Assembly: GCA_014802325.1 (NCBI GenBank)
Contig: JAAVCK010000010.1
Location: 1 to 64,000, forward strand
Length of the DNA stretch: 64,000 nucleotides
Origin: Bacteroides sp.
GTDB taxonomy: Bacteria; Bacteroidota; Bacteroidia; Bacteroidales; Muribaculaceae
Reading direction: 5' to 3'
In this document: in pieces, positions 8,484 to 16,918 of the stretch
Layout: every line of letters begins with the position of its first letter
Position numbering within the stretch: the stretch's first letter is position 1
Made by a program: the position numbers and the translations under genes
The notes under the pieces: model-generated
Databases searched by the model: none
Told to the model about the DNA's origin: nothing
What the model saw: the letters and a program-made list of their open reading frames with translations, nothing else

Positions 8484-8521
8484 TTAAAAAATCGAGTCCG
8501 TCCCGGCAAGGACAGACTCGA
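8484..8521 (-). terminator. Rho-independent terminator after the lipoprotein gene
   Basis: On the minus strand GAGTC.GTCC pairs with GGAC.GACTC around a short loop, followed by ATTTTTTAAAT. It lies downstream of the 8561-9130 gene and just upstream of the wecC promoter, insulating the two. Confidence 0.8.
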
Positions 8522-8560
8522 CTTCATAATAAAATTTCGTGTAGCCGTGGCAGACTCGCT

Positions 8561-9130
8561 TTATTCTACGGGCAGAGTGTAGCTGAGAGTCTCGATGTAG
8601 TAGCCGAGTTTCACGATACTGTCGGCAGGGTCAGCAGCCATCTGCTCGTCAAGACGAGCCTTAATCTGGCCCACGGTGCCGTATGCTTTAGCTTCGGTGC
8701 CGCAGTGACCTTCCTCACCCTCCTGAGCGGCCTTGATCTTCTCGATAGCCGCATTGATTTCCGAAGCGGTGGCCGAATTGACGCGCACGATACCCGACAC
8801 GGTGATGTTGTGGCCGGGACATTCGGCATCGAAAGCTCCACCTATGGAGTCGGTGGCAAGACAGAGCACGAGGGGAGTCTGAACGGTGGTATCGGCGTCG
8901 GCAAGGAATGCCTTTGTGCCGCCGTGAGCGCAAAGATGACTGCACAAGCCATCGACCAACACGGTGTCACCGTCGTTAAATTCGGTTGCATTAAATGCGG
9001 CCACGCTATAGGCTTCGGGAGCGGCTACTGTCTCTGATTCTTCTTTCTGAGCTTTTGAGCCGCAGCTACCAAGCATTACACTTGCACCGAAGGCAAGTGC
9101 GAGAGCGATTATGCAATGTGTAAAACGCAT
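8561..9130 (-). CDS. Lipoprotein with a Cys/His cluster (function unknown)
   Basis: 189 aa. A signal sequence ends in the lipobox LGSC. Around residues 62-75 there is CSHLCAHGGTKAFL, a C-x3-C-x-HGG cluster followed by beta-rich sequence ending ITVSGIVRV; this resembles Bacteroidota OB-fold-like lipoproteins that carry a Cys/His pair, and metal or redox binding is an inference. The C-terminal part is helical and charged. It is monocistronic, divergent from pta, and ends at a clear terminator. No specific function is recognised. Confidence 0.7.
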   Translation of the reverse strand: MRFTHCIIALALAFGASVMLGSCGSKAQKEESETVAAPEAYSVAAFNATEFNDGDTVLVDGLCSHLCAHGGTKAFLADADTTVQTPLVLCLATDSIGGAFDAECPGHNITVSGIVRVNSATASEINAAIEKIKAAQEGEEGHCGTEAKAYGTVGQIKARLDEQMAADPADSIVKLGYYIETLSYTLPVE

Positions 9131-9210
9131 GATGAAAAGATGTTTATGAAAATATTAGGTAATTGATACAAGGTTGTCGCGCCGATGCAAAAATTCATCG
9201 TAAACGGCTG

Positions 9211-9218
9211 CAAAGTTA
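9211..9218 (-). promoter_or_regulatory. -7 box for the lipoprotein gene
   Basis: TAACTTTG on the minus strand, giving a leader of about 75 nt. A candidate -33 (TTTG at 9243-9246) is spaced 24 bp, longer than usual. Confidence 0.45.
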
Positions 9219-9290
9219 GTGATTTAATCCGTAATTTACAACCAAATTCGATTTTATCGTCACCACGCGGGCGCAGGTGTAAATTTTTAA

Positions 9291-9320
9291 TTGACAATAC
9301 GGGAATATTTTGTAACTTTG
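9291..9320 (+). promoter_or_regulatory. pta-ackA promoter
   Basis: TAACTTTG (-7) at 9313-9320, with a TTGA (-33-like) 18 bp before it. Transcription would begin at or just before the GC-rich hairpin described next. Confidence 0.65.
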
Positions 9321-9324
9321 TGGC

Positions 9325-9359
9325 ACGGGGGCGTCGCGCTGCGCGACGCTCTCCCCTGT
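9325..9359 (+). other. GC-rich stem-loop at the 5' end of the pta mRNA
   Basis: GCGTCGCG and CGCGACGC form a perfect 8-bp stem around CTG, extended by ACGGGG/CTCCCCTGT. It lies immediately after the pta -7 box and 46 bp before the ATG, with no U-tract, so it is more likely a 5'-UTR stability or regulatory element (or a REP-like repeat) than a terminator. Confidence 0.6.
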
Positions 9360-9405
9360 ACCATCGGATCAATCAATTCTTTTAACATACTAAATAACCT
9401 TAACT

Positions 9406-10416
9406 ATGGGTCTTTTTGAAAAATTAACCGTGAAAGCCAAGTCGATGCCCCAGCGCATCGTGCTTCCCGAAGGAACCGAACCTCGTACACTCACTGCCGC
9501 CGACCGCATCCTCAGTGAAGGCATCGCCGAAATCATACTCATAGGCGACCCCGAAGCCATCAAGGCCAAGGCTGCCGAACTTAACCTCGCCAATATTGAC
9601 AAGGCCACTATAGTAGATCCCGCCGACGAAAAAGTGATCGACAAATATGCTCCCGTCTACTACGAGCTCCGCAAGAAAAAAGGCATCTCTATGGAAGAAG
9701 CCCGCGCCACCGCAGCCAACCCCCTCTATCTGGGCTGCCTCATGGTGAAGGCCGGCGACGCTGACGGCCAGGTAGCCGGCGCCCTCAACACCACCGGCAA
9801 CGTGCTCCGCGCCGCATTCCAGGTGATCAAGACCAAACCCGGTATCGACGTGGTGTCGGGTGCATTCGTCATGGTACTTCCCGAAGGTTCGCCCTATGGC
9901 TCCGACGGTCTGCTCATCTTCGCCGACTGCGCCGTAGTGCCCGAGCCTGATGCCAAGCAGCTCGCCCAGATAGCCGTATCGGCTGCGCAGACCGCCCGCG
10001 ACATCGCCGGCATAGATCCCCGCGTGGCTATACTTTCGTTCTCTACCAAAGGCTCAGCCAAGAGCGAACGTGTCGACAAGGTGATCGAAGCCACCGCAAT
10101 AGCCCACGAAATGGATCCCGAACTCATGCTCGACGGCGAACTTCAGGCCGACGCCGCTCTCGTGCCCTCAGTAGCATCAAGCAAAGCTCCCGCCAGCCCC
10201 ATCAAGGGTCAGGCCAACGTACTGGTATTCCCCTCGCTTGAAGTGGGCAACATCGCCTACAAGCTCGTGCAGCGTCTCGGCGGCGTAGAAGCCGTAGGTC
10301 CCGTGCTTCAGGGTCTGGCCGCTCCCGTCAACGACCTCTCGCGCGGTTGCTATCCCGAAGACATCTACAAGACCATCATCATCACCTGCAACCAGGCTAT
10401 CGGTGCCAAGGCATAA
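9406..10416 (+). CDS. pta: Phosphate acetyltransferase
   Basis: 336 aa. Converts acetyl-CoA and phosphate to acetyl phosphate. This is the short form holding only the PTA_PTB catalytic domain, without the N-terminal DRTGG/AAA extension of E. coli Pta. Blocks seen are RIVLPEGTEPRTL, GCLMVKAGDADGQVAGA, PEGSPYGSDGLLIFADCAV and FPSLEVGNIAYKLVQRLGG. ackA follows 39 bp downstream, forming the ATP-yielding acetate pathway. Confidence 0.96.
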   Translation: MGLFEKLTVKAKSMPQRIVLPEGTEPRTLTAADRILSEGIAEIILIGDPEAIKAKAAELNLANIDKATIVDPADEKVIDKYAPVYYELRKKKGISMEEARATAANPLYLGCLMVKAGDADGQVAGALNTTGNVLRAAFQVIKTKPGIDVVSGAFVMVLPEGSPYGSDGLLIFADCAVVPEPDAKQLAQIAVSAAQTARDIAGIDPRVAILSFSTKGSAKSERVDKVIEATAIAHEMDPELMLDGELQADAALVPSVASSKAPASPIKGQANVLVFPSLEVGNIAYKLVQRLGGVEAVGPVLQGLAAPVNDLSRGCYPEDIYKTIIITCNQAIGAKA

Positions 10417-10455
10417 TTCCATATAATCATTCACTTACAAGTACGTATATAAATC

Positions 10456-11658
10456 ATGAAAATCCTCGTGCTTAACTGCGGCAGCAGTTCTGTAAAATAC
10501 AAACTCATCGACACCACCACCGACGCCGTACTCGCTGAAGGCGGCGTGGAAAAAATAGGTCTGCCCGACGGCTTCATCAAGTTCAAGAAAGCCGACGGCT
10601 CTAAGGAAATCATCGAGCTCGGCCACATAGACCACCTTGCAGCCGTCAAGGCAATTCTCGACCGCCTCACCGACAAGGTGGACGGTTGCATAGAATCGTT
10701 TGACGAAATCGACGCCGTAGGCCACCGCGTGGTACACGGAGGCGAGAAATTCAACGCTTCTGTGCTCATCGACGACAACGTAAAGGATATGATCAAGCAG
10801 TGCTACGACATAGCACCCCTCCACAACCCCGCAAACATGACCGGTATCGACGCTATCACCGAGCTCATGCCCGGCACTCCTCAGGTAGCAGTATTTGACA
10901 CCGCCTTCCACCAGACCATGCCCGCCAAGTCATTTATGTATGCCCTCCCGATAGAGTATTACAAAAACGACGGCGTGCGTCGCTACGGCTTCCACGGCAC
11001 AAGCCACCGCTACGTGTCGCAGCGCGTATGCGAGATTCTCGGCGTAAGCCCCGAGGGCAAGAAGATCATCACCTGCCACGTGGGCAACGGCGGCTCGATT
11101 ACCGCTGTGGTCGACGGCAAGTCGATCGACACCTCTATGGGTCTCACCCCCACCGAAGGCCTCATGATGGGTACACGTGTGGGCGACGTAGATCCCGGTG
11201 CGCTCGTATATCTCATGCTCAAGCACAATCTCTCGGCCAACGACATCCAGACCATCATCAACAAGAAGAGCGGTGTGCTGGGCGTAAGCCAGGTATCGAG
11301 CGACATGCGCGAGATCGACGACGCCATCGCCAAGGGCAACGAGCAGGCTATCCTGGCCTTTGACATGTATAAGCAGCGCATAGTGAAATATGTAGGCGCT
11401 TATGCTGCCGAAATGGGTGGCGTAGACATCATCGTATTCACCGGCGGCGTGGGCGAGAATCAGGCTGCGGTGCGCCAGGACGTATGCGACCACCTCGCAT
11501 TTATCGGCGTGGAAATAGACCGCGAACTCAACGAGAAGACCCGCGGCACCGAGACCGTGCTTTCGACTCCCGCTTCGAAAGTGCAGGTAGTGGTGGTACC
11601 CACCGACGAGGAACTCATGATAGCCCGTGACACTCAGGAAATCGTAAAAGCACTCTGA
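10456..11658 (+). CDS. ackA: Acetate kinase
   Basis: 400 aa, the normal length. Converts acetyl phosphate and ADP to acetate and ATP. ASKHA motifs in order: NCGSSSVKYKL, GHRVVHGGEKF, FDTAFHQTMP, GFHGTSHRYVS, CHVGNGGSITAV and VFTGGVGENQAAVR near the C-terminus. Its TGA shares one base with the ATG of ddh (TGATG), so the two are probably translationally coupled. Confidence 0.97.
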   Translation: MKILVLNCGSSSVKYKLIDTTTDAVLAEGGVEKIGLPDGFIKFKKADGSKEIIELGHIDHLAAVKAILDRLTDKVDGCIESFDEIDAVGHRVVHGGEKFNASVLIDDNVKDMIKQCYDIAPLHNPANMTGIDAITELMPGTPQVAVFDTAFHQTMPAKSFMYALPIEYYKNDGVRRYGFHGTSHRYVSQRVCEILGVSPEGKKIITCHVGNGGSITAVVDGKSIDTSMGLTPTEGLMMGTRVGDVDPGALVYLMLKHNLSANDIQTIINKKSGVLGVSQVSSDMREIDDAIAKGNEQAILAFDMYKQRIVKYVGAYAAEMGGVDIIVFTGGVGENQAAVRQDVCDHLAFIGVEIDRELNEKTRGTETVLSTPASKVQVVVVPTDEELMIARDTQEIVKAL

Positions 11659-12560
11659 TGAACAGCAAACCGATCCGTGCAGCCGTAGTGGGTTACGGCA
11701 ATATTGGCCGCTTCACTGTAGAAGCCCTCGAAGCTGCACCTGACTTTGAAATCGCAGGAATAGTGCGCCGCTCGGCGGCGCACATTCCTTCTGAAATAGC
11801 CCAATATCCCGTGGTGACCGACATCACCATGCTCAACGACGTAGACGTGGCTATCCTGGCCACTCCCACCCGTGAGGTGGAGACTCACGCTCTGCACTGC
11901 CTGGCCGCCGGCATCAATACTGTCGACAGCTTTGACATCCACACCTCTATCGTCGACCTCCGCCGCAGCCTCGACGCCGCAGCCAAGGCCGCCGGAAGAG
12001 TTTCGGTCATATCGGCCGGATGGGATCCGGGTAGCGACTCGATAGTGCGCACGCTGCTCGAAGCAGCCGCTCCCAAGGGATTGACCCACACCAACTTCGG
12101 ACCCGGCATGAGTATGGGCCACACCGTGTGTGTCAAGTCCAAGCCCGGTGTGAAGGACGCTCTGTCAATGACTATGCCCAAAGGCGACGGCATGCACCGC
12201 CGCATGGTGTATGTGGAGCTTGAGGACGGTGCATCGCTCACCGACGTGACTCGCGCCGTGAAGGAAGACCCCTATTTCGCATCCGACGAGACACATGTGA
12301 TGGCCGTAGAGTCGGTCGACGCAGTAAAGGATATGGGCCACGGAGTGCACATGGTGCGCAAGGGCGTATCCGGACGCACACAGAACCAGCGCTTTGAGTT
12401 CTCGATGTCGATCAACAACCCCGCCCTCACCGCACAGATACTCGTGGCTGTGGCTCGCGCCTCGATGCGTCTTCAACCCGGCGCTTACACCATGATAGAG
12501 ATACCCGTAATCGACCTCCTTCCGGGCGACCGCGAGAATATCATCGGCCATCTGGTGTGA
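11658..12560 (+). CDS. ddh: meso-Diaminopimelate D-dehydrogenase
   Basis: 300 aa. Reductively aminates tetrahydrodipicolinate to meso-DAP in one NADPH-dependent step, feeding lysine and peptidoglycan. The N-terminal nucleotide-binding motif is VVGYGNIGRFTVEAL. Substrate-domain blocks are VISAGWDPGSDSIVRTL, FGPGMSMGHTVCVKSKPGVK and GDGMHRRMVYVEL. It begins at the last base of the ackA stop codon. The coupling to acetate kinase has no obvious pathway logic. Confidence 0.93.
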   Translation: MNSKPIRAAVVGYGNIGRFTVEALEAAPDFEIAGIVRRSAAHIPSEIAQYPVVTDITMLNDVDVAILATPTREVETHALHCLAAGINTVDSFDIHTSIVDLRRSLDAAAKAAGRVSVISAGWDPGSDSIVRTLLEAAAPKGLTHTNFGPGMSMGHTVCVKSKPGVKDALSMTMPKGDGMHRRMVYVELEDGASLTDVTRAVKEDPYFASDETHVMAVESVDAVKDMGHGVHMVRKGVSGRTQNQRFEFSMSINNPALTAQILVAVARASMRLQPGAYTMIEIPVIDLLPGDRENIIGHLV

Positions 12561-12629
12561 AACCTTCCGGTGTCGGTAGACGTTATAGTCAGAGTAACGC
12601 ATCTGTATCACCACTTTACCTCTGATCTT

Positions 12630-13682
12630 ATGAAAATAGAAACATCGACCGCCTCCTGCCCCGCAGGAACCATCAAATTATTTACCATCACCAATGCAAG
12701 CGGTGCCTCGGTGACTCTGTCATCACTCGGTGCCGGCATTGTGTCGCTCACCGCACCCGACGCTGAGGGCAAGCTCGCCGACGTAGTGCTCGGATATAAA
12801 GACCCGGCCTCGTATCTCAACGACGGTCCTTGCGCCGGCAAGATACCGGGACGATATGCCAACCGCATAGGCCACGGCACGTTCTCGCTCCGTGGCAAGG
12901 AATATCATCTTGAAATCAACAATGGTCCTAATGCGCTCCACGGAGGCACCGATGGTTTCCAGAACCGATTGTGGGATGCCGCAGCTGTCTCCGACGACAC
13001 GGTGGAATTCACCCTCCACTCCCCCGACGGCGATGCCGGCTACCCCGGTAATCTTATGGTTAAGGCATCATATAAGTGGACTGACGACTGCACTCTTACG
13101 CTCAACATCACTGCTACCACCGATGCCCCCACAGTGGTAAACCTCACCAACCACGCCTATTTCAACCTCGACGGCGAGGATGCCGGCAGCGTGCTCGGCC
13201 ATGAGCTGAAGCTCAGCGCCCCCTCCTATCTCGTCGCCGACGTGAACCTACTTCCCACCGGCGAGCTCGACCCCGTTGAAGGCACTCCTATGGACTTCCT
13301 CGATTTCAACACACTTGGCAGCCGCATCAATGCCGACTTCCCGGCACTGAAATTCGGCAACGGCTACGACACTTGCTTCGCCGCCGAAGATTATGCCACT
13401 GAGCCGCATAAGATGCGCACCCTCGCGGTGCTCCGCTCTCCGCGGTCACGTCGCACACTCACCGTTGAGTCCACCCAGCCCGGCATTCAGGTATATACCG
13501 GCAACTGGCTGTCAGGCTGCCCCGAAAGTATTTCGGGTCACGCTTATGCCGACTATGACGGTGTGGCTCTTGAGTGTCAGCACTTCCCCGACTCGCCCAA
13601 CCATCCCGAATTTCCCACCACCGAGCTGCTGCCCGACGGGAAATATGACGAAACCATAATTTTCAAATTCGCCACATATTAA
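12630..13682 (+). CDS. galM: Aldose 1-epimerase (mutarotase)
   Basis: 350 aa from the ATG at 12630 (MKIETSTASC); the track start 20 codons earlier adds non-family residues. Blocks are GRYANRIGHGTF, NALHGGTDGFQNRLWDA, VVNLTNHAYFNLDGE (catalytic His) and DGVALECQHFPDSPNHPEFP near the C-terminus. No signal peptide, so cytosolic. First of galM / nucleotidyltransferase / galK, a galactose-type catabolic set. Confidence 0.93.
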   Translation: MKIETSTASCPAGTIKLFTITNASGASVTLSSLGAGIVSLTAPDAEGKLADVVLGYKDPASYLNDGPCAGKIPGRYANRIGHGTFSLRGKEYHLEINNGPNALHGGTDGFQNRLWDAAAVSDDTVEFTLHSPDGDAGYPGNLMVKASYKWTDDCTLTLNITATTDAPTVVNLTNHAYFNLDGEDAGSVLGHELKLSAPSYLVADVNLLPTGELDPVEGTPMDFLDFNTLGSRINADFPALKFGNGYDTCFAAEDYATEPHKMRTLAVLRSPRSRRTLTVESTQPGIQVYTGNWLSGCPESISGHAYADYDGVALECQHFPDSPNHPEFPTTELLPDGKYDETIIFKFATY

Positions 13683-13686
13683 TAAT

Positions 13687-14592
13687 ATGAAACCTACTCT
13701 TTACGTACTGGCAGCCGGAATGGGCAGCCGCTACGGTGGTCTGAAACAGCTTGATCCCCTCGGTCCGCAGGGACAGACCATTATGGACTACTCGATCTAC
13801 GATGCCATCCGCGCCGGCTTCGGCAAAGTGGTTTTCGTGATCCGCAAAGACTTCGAGCAGGACTTCCGCGACAAGATTCTATCGAAATACGAAGGCCATA
13901 TACCGGTGGAAGTTGTATTCCAGAGCACCGACAAGCTGCCCGAAGGATACACCTGCCCGCCCGACCGCACCAAGCCCTGGGGCACAAACCATGCGGTGAT
14001 GATGGCTTCCGACGTGATCAAGGAACCGTTTGCCGTAATCAACGCCGATGACTTCTATGGCCGCGACGCTTTCGAGGTAATGGCACGCGACCTGATGCGC
14101 CCCCGCGACCACAAGGGCGACTATTCGATGGTAGGATTTCGCGTGGGCAACACCATGACCGAAAACGGCTCTGTGTCGCGCGGAGTGTGCTCGACCGATG
14201 CCGACTCTAATCTCACCACCGTGGTAGAGCGCACCGCCATAGCCTACGACCCCGACGGCTCAATAGCGTTCACTGACGAAAACGGCGACAAACAGACCCT
14301 CGACCCTGCCACTCCCGTGTCAATGAATCTGTGGGGTTTCACGCCCGACTATTTCGACTTCAGCGACCGCGAGTTCCGCAAATTTCTCGACAAGGATCTC
14401 AATACGCCCAAGGCAGAATTCTTCATCCCTCTCGTTGTAGATACACTCATACACAGCGGCGAGGCCACGGTAAAAGTGCTCGACACTGATTCGCGCTGGT
14501 TTGGCGTGACCTACGCTGCCGACCGTCCCGGCGTGGTAGCTAAACTGGCCGAACTGCATGCGGCCGGCGTATATCCCGACAAGATGTTTTAA
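13687..14592 (+). CDS. Sugar-phosphate nucleotidyltransferase
   Basis: 301 aa. The N-terminal NTP-transferase motif is LAAGMGSRYGGLKQLDPLGP, followed by DYSIYDAIRAGFGKVVFVIR and the metal-binding VINADDFYG. It resembles proteins often linked to galactokinase in Bacteroidota and Firmicutes. Placed 4 bp after galM and just before galK, it may activate the hexose 1-phosphate made by GalK; no galT is visible. The nucleotide and sugar used cannot be read from the sequence. Confidence 0.85.
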   Translation: MKPTLYVLAAGMGSRYGGLKQLDPLGPQGQTIMDYSIYDAIRAGFGKVVFVIRKDFEQDFRDKILSKYEGHIPVEVVFQSTDKLPEGYTCPPDRTKPWGTNHAVMMASDVIKEPFAVINADDFYGRDAFEVMARDLMRPRDHKGDYSMVGFRVGNTMTENGSVSRGVCSTDADSNLTTVVERTAIAYDPDGSIAFTDENGDKQTLDPATPVSMNLWGFTPDYFDFSDREFRKFLDKDLNTPKAEFFIPLVVDTLIHSGEATVKVLDTDSRWFGVTYAADRPGVVAKLAELHAAGVYPDKMF

Positions 14593-14611
14593 CTCACCTC
14601 CATCAGATCAT

Positions 14612-15754
14612 ATGACACTCAAAGACAAAGTAACAGAGGCTTTTAAAAGCCACTTCACCGGCGAAGGCACTCTCTATACCTCGGCCGGACGCATCAATCT
14701 GATAGGTGAGCACACTGACTATAACGGCGGCTTCGTTTTCCCCGGAGCTATCGACAAGGTGATACTCGCCGACATCCGCCCCAATGGCACCGACCGGGTG
14801 AATATCTACTCGGTCGACATCGACGAGTCAGCCTCCTTCGGTCTCGAAGAAAACGACAAACCGGCTCAGCAGTGGGCACGCTACATCTTCGGAGTGTGCC
14901 GCGAGACTATCAAGCGCGGATTCAAGGTAGAAGGATTTGATGCTGCCTTCGCCGGCGACGTGCCTTTAGGCGCAGGTCTGTCTTCGTCAGCCGCTCTCGA
15001 ATCATGCTTTGCGTTCGCTCTCAACGATCTTTTCAACTCCAATGCCATTCCCAAATTTGAACTTGCCCGCATAGGTCAGTCTACCGAGCACAACTACTGC
15101 GGAGTAAACTGCGGCATAATGGATCAGTTTGCCTCGATTTTCGGAAAAAAAGACTGCCTGATGCGTCTTGACTGCCGCTCGCTTGAGCACGAATATTTCC
15201 CTATACATCTTGACGGCTACCGTCTGGTACTTGTTGACTCGGTGGTGAAACACGAGCTCGTGGACTCACCTTACAACCGTCGCCGCCAGTCGTGTGAAAA
15301 CGTCGCCGCCGCTCTGGGCGTAGACACTCTGCGCGATGCCACCCTCGAAATGCTCAATGCTGCCAAAGACAAAATCTCAGCCGAAGACTACAAGCGCGCC
15401 AAGTTTGTGATCGGTGAAAAAGACCGCGTGTTGGGTGTGTGTGAAGCTCTCGGTCGCGACGACATCGCCACCGTCGGTAAGCTCATGTACGAGACCCACG
15501 AAGGACTCTCGAAAGAATATGAAGTATCGTGTGAAGAACTCGACTACCTCGTGGAGATAGCCCGCGAGTGTGGCGTGACCGGTTCACGTATCATGGGCGG
15601 AGGTTTCGGAGGCTGCACCATCAATCTTGTGGCCGACAGCGTATACCCATCGTTTATCGACACCGTCACCAAGAAATTCGCTGCCCGCTACGGCCATGCT
15701 CCCCGCATCTACGACGTAGTGATTTCCGACGGCGCCCGCCGATATGAAGAATAA
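14612..15754 (+). CDS. galK: Galactokinase
   Basis: 380 aa, GHMP kinase family. Phosphorylates galactose at C1. The galactokinase signature GRINLIGEHTDYNGGFVFPG is near the N-terminus, the ATP-binding PLGAGLSSSAALE near residue 125, and the GHMP C-terminal SRIMGGGFGGC near residue 335. The ATG at 14612 (MTLKDKV) lies 19 bp after the nucleotidyltransferase stop; the longer track ORF overlaps that gene and is rejected. Confidence 0.95.
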   Translation: MTLKDKVTEAFKSHFTGEGTLYTSAGRINLIGEHTDYNGGFVFPGAIDKVILADIRPNGTDRVNIYSVDIDESASFGLEENDKPAQQWARYIFGVCRETIKRGFKVEGFDAAFAGDVPLGAGLSSSAALESCFAFALNDLFNSNAIPKFELARIGQSTEHNYCGVNCGIMDQFASIFGKKDCLMRLDCRSLEHEYFPIHLDGYRLVLVDSVVKHELVDSPYNRRRQSCENVAAALGVDTLRDATLEMLNAAKDKISAEDYKRAKFVIGEKDRVLGVCEALGRDDIATVGKLMYETHEGLSKEYEVSCEELDYLVEIARECGVTGSRIMGGGFGGCTINLVADSVYPSFIDTVTKKFAARYGHAPRIYDVVISDGARRYEE

Positions 15755-15785
15755 TAATCAATAATCACAATAAGTAAAATCAATC

Positions 15786-16106
15786 ATGACATTCACTGAC
15801 GAAAACGTAAAAGAAATCATCGCTTCAGGCAAGCCCGTAGTCATCGACTTCTGGGCTACATGGTGCGGTCCCTGCATGAAAATGGCTCCCCTCATCGACG
15901 AGCTGGCCAAAGAATACGAAGGCCGCGTGGTAATAGGCAAATACAACATCGAGGAAGAAGTGGAACTCCCCGGCGAATACGCCATCCGCTCCATCCCCAC
16001 CCTGCTTTATTTCAAAAACGGCGAGATGATCAAGGATCTCCGCATGGCCGGCTCTCAGTCGCGCGACGCGCTGGTGGCCAACATCGAGAAACTCCTCGCA
16101 CTCTAA
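15786..16106 (+). CDS. trxA: Thioredoxin
   Basis: 106 aa. Cytosolic thiol-disulfide oxidoreductase with the canonical active site DFWATWCGPCMKMAP and the cis-proline loop RSIPTLLYF. No signal peptide. It lies 31 bp after galK and is followed by an AT-rich inverted-repeat region. Length and motifs are standard. Confidence 0.96.
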   Translation: MTFTDENVKEIIASGKPVVIDFWATWCGPCMKMAPLIDELAKEYEGRVVIGKYNIEEEVELPGEYAIRSIPTLLYFKNGEMIKDLRMAGSQSRDALVANIEKLLAL

Positions 16107-16297
16107 TTGATTTATGATTCACGATTTATAATTCATGACTATTATTGCTGTAATCATGAGTTATAAATCATAAGCCATTGAGCATAAATCAAAAAAGAAT
16201 CATATATCCTGAAGCAATAAAGGATAATAAATTGTTATCTATTAATCATGAATCGTGAATCATGAATTATAAATCATAAATCAAAAATCGTAAAAAG
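16107..16297. repeat. AT-rich long imperfect inverted repeat
   Basis: The gap between trxA and the DUF805 gene is filled by iterations of ATTCATGATT, ATTTATGATT and ATTCACGATT. The left part (TGATTTATGATTCACGATTT...) is roughly the reverse complement of the right part (...ATTATAAATCATAAATCA). A very similar region lies at 45985-46151. No gene seen. Confidence 0.75.
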
Positions 16298-16693
16298 ATG
16301 TATCAGTATCAAGTATCATTCAGCGATGCAGTGCGCCGCGCACTCACCGTCAACTACTGCAACTTCCAAGGCCGCGCAAGCCGCTCGGAATTCTGGTGGT
16401 TTTTCCTGTTCAGCAATATTGTTGGATGCATTATCTCACCCCTCTACCTTTACAGCGGCTCGTCAACTTTAAGTCTGATATTTGGCATTTTATATTATGC
16501 TATATCTCTATACTTCCTCTTACCCTCATTGGGTCTTTTGGTACGCCGTCTCCATGACACAAGCCGGTCGGCCTGGAACCTCTTATGGTGGCTTCTTCCC
16601 GTAATCGGATGGATTGTATTAATCGTATATCTCGTGCAGGATTCCACTCCCGGCGACAACGAATACGGCCCCGCGCCCAACGTCACCGAGTGA
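16298..16693 (+). CDS. DUF805 membrane protein
   Basis: 131 aa. The N-terminal pattern NYCNFQGRASRSEFWWFFLF is the hallmark of DUF805, followed by four hydrophobic segments, the conserved LVRRLHDTSRSAWNLLWWLLP and a C-terminal GDNEYGP. Inner-membrane protein of unknown function. It is separated from trxA by the AT-rich repeat. Confidence 0.9.
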   Translation: MYQYQVSFSDAVRRALTVNYCNFQGRASRSEFWWFFLFSNIVGCIISPLYLYSGSSTLSLIFGILYYAISLYFLLPSLGLLVRRLHDTSRSAWNLLWWLLPVIGWIVLIVYLVQDSTPGDNEYGPAPNVTE

Positions 16694-16721
16694 CGCAGAC
16701 ATCACCCGCGATTTAAACCAT

Positions 16722-16765
16722 CAAGGACGATTAAGACTATCATAAGATGCCTTAATCGTCCTTAT
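16722..16765 (+). terminator. Hairpin terminator candidate after DUF805
   Basis: AAGGACGATTAAG pairs perfectly with CTTAATCGTCCTT around a 14-nt loop. The following ATCATATAAAA is AT-rich but not a U-tract, so termination may be weak or factor-assisted. Confidence 0.5.
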
Positions 16766-16797
16766 CATATAAAACGATAAAAATTTTTCCGTAAAGT

Positions 16798-16828
16798 TTT
16801 GAAATAAGCAAAATTATGCATAATTTTG
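16798..16828 (+). promoter_or_regulatory. rpsA promoter
   Basis: TTTG (16798-16801), 19 bp, then TAATTTTG (16821-16828): a full match to the Bacteroidota consensus. The leader is about 85 nt before the rpsA ATG. Confidence 0.8.
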
Positions 16829-16918
16829 CAGTCGCAATGGAAATTTGCGGGGCGCATTGTGTCCCGCCCCCATGCATCAAAGCTTTTTAATTAACCCTAT
16901 TTATTAACCCATTTTTTA

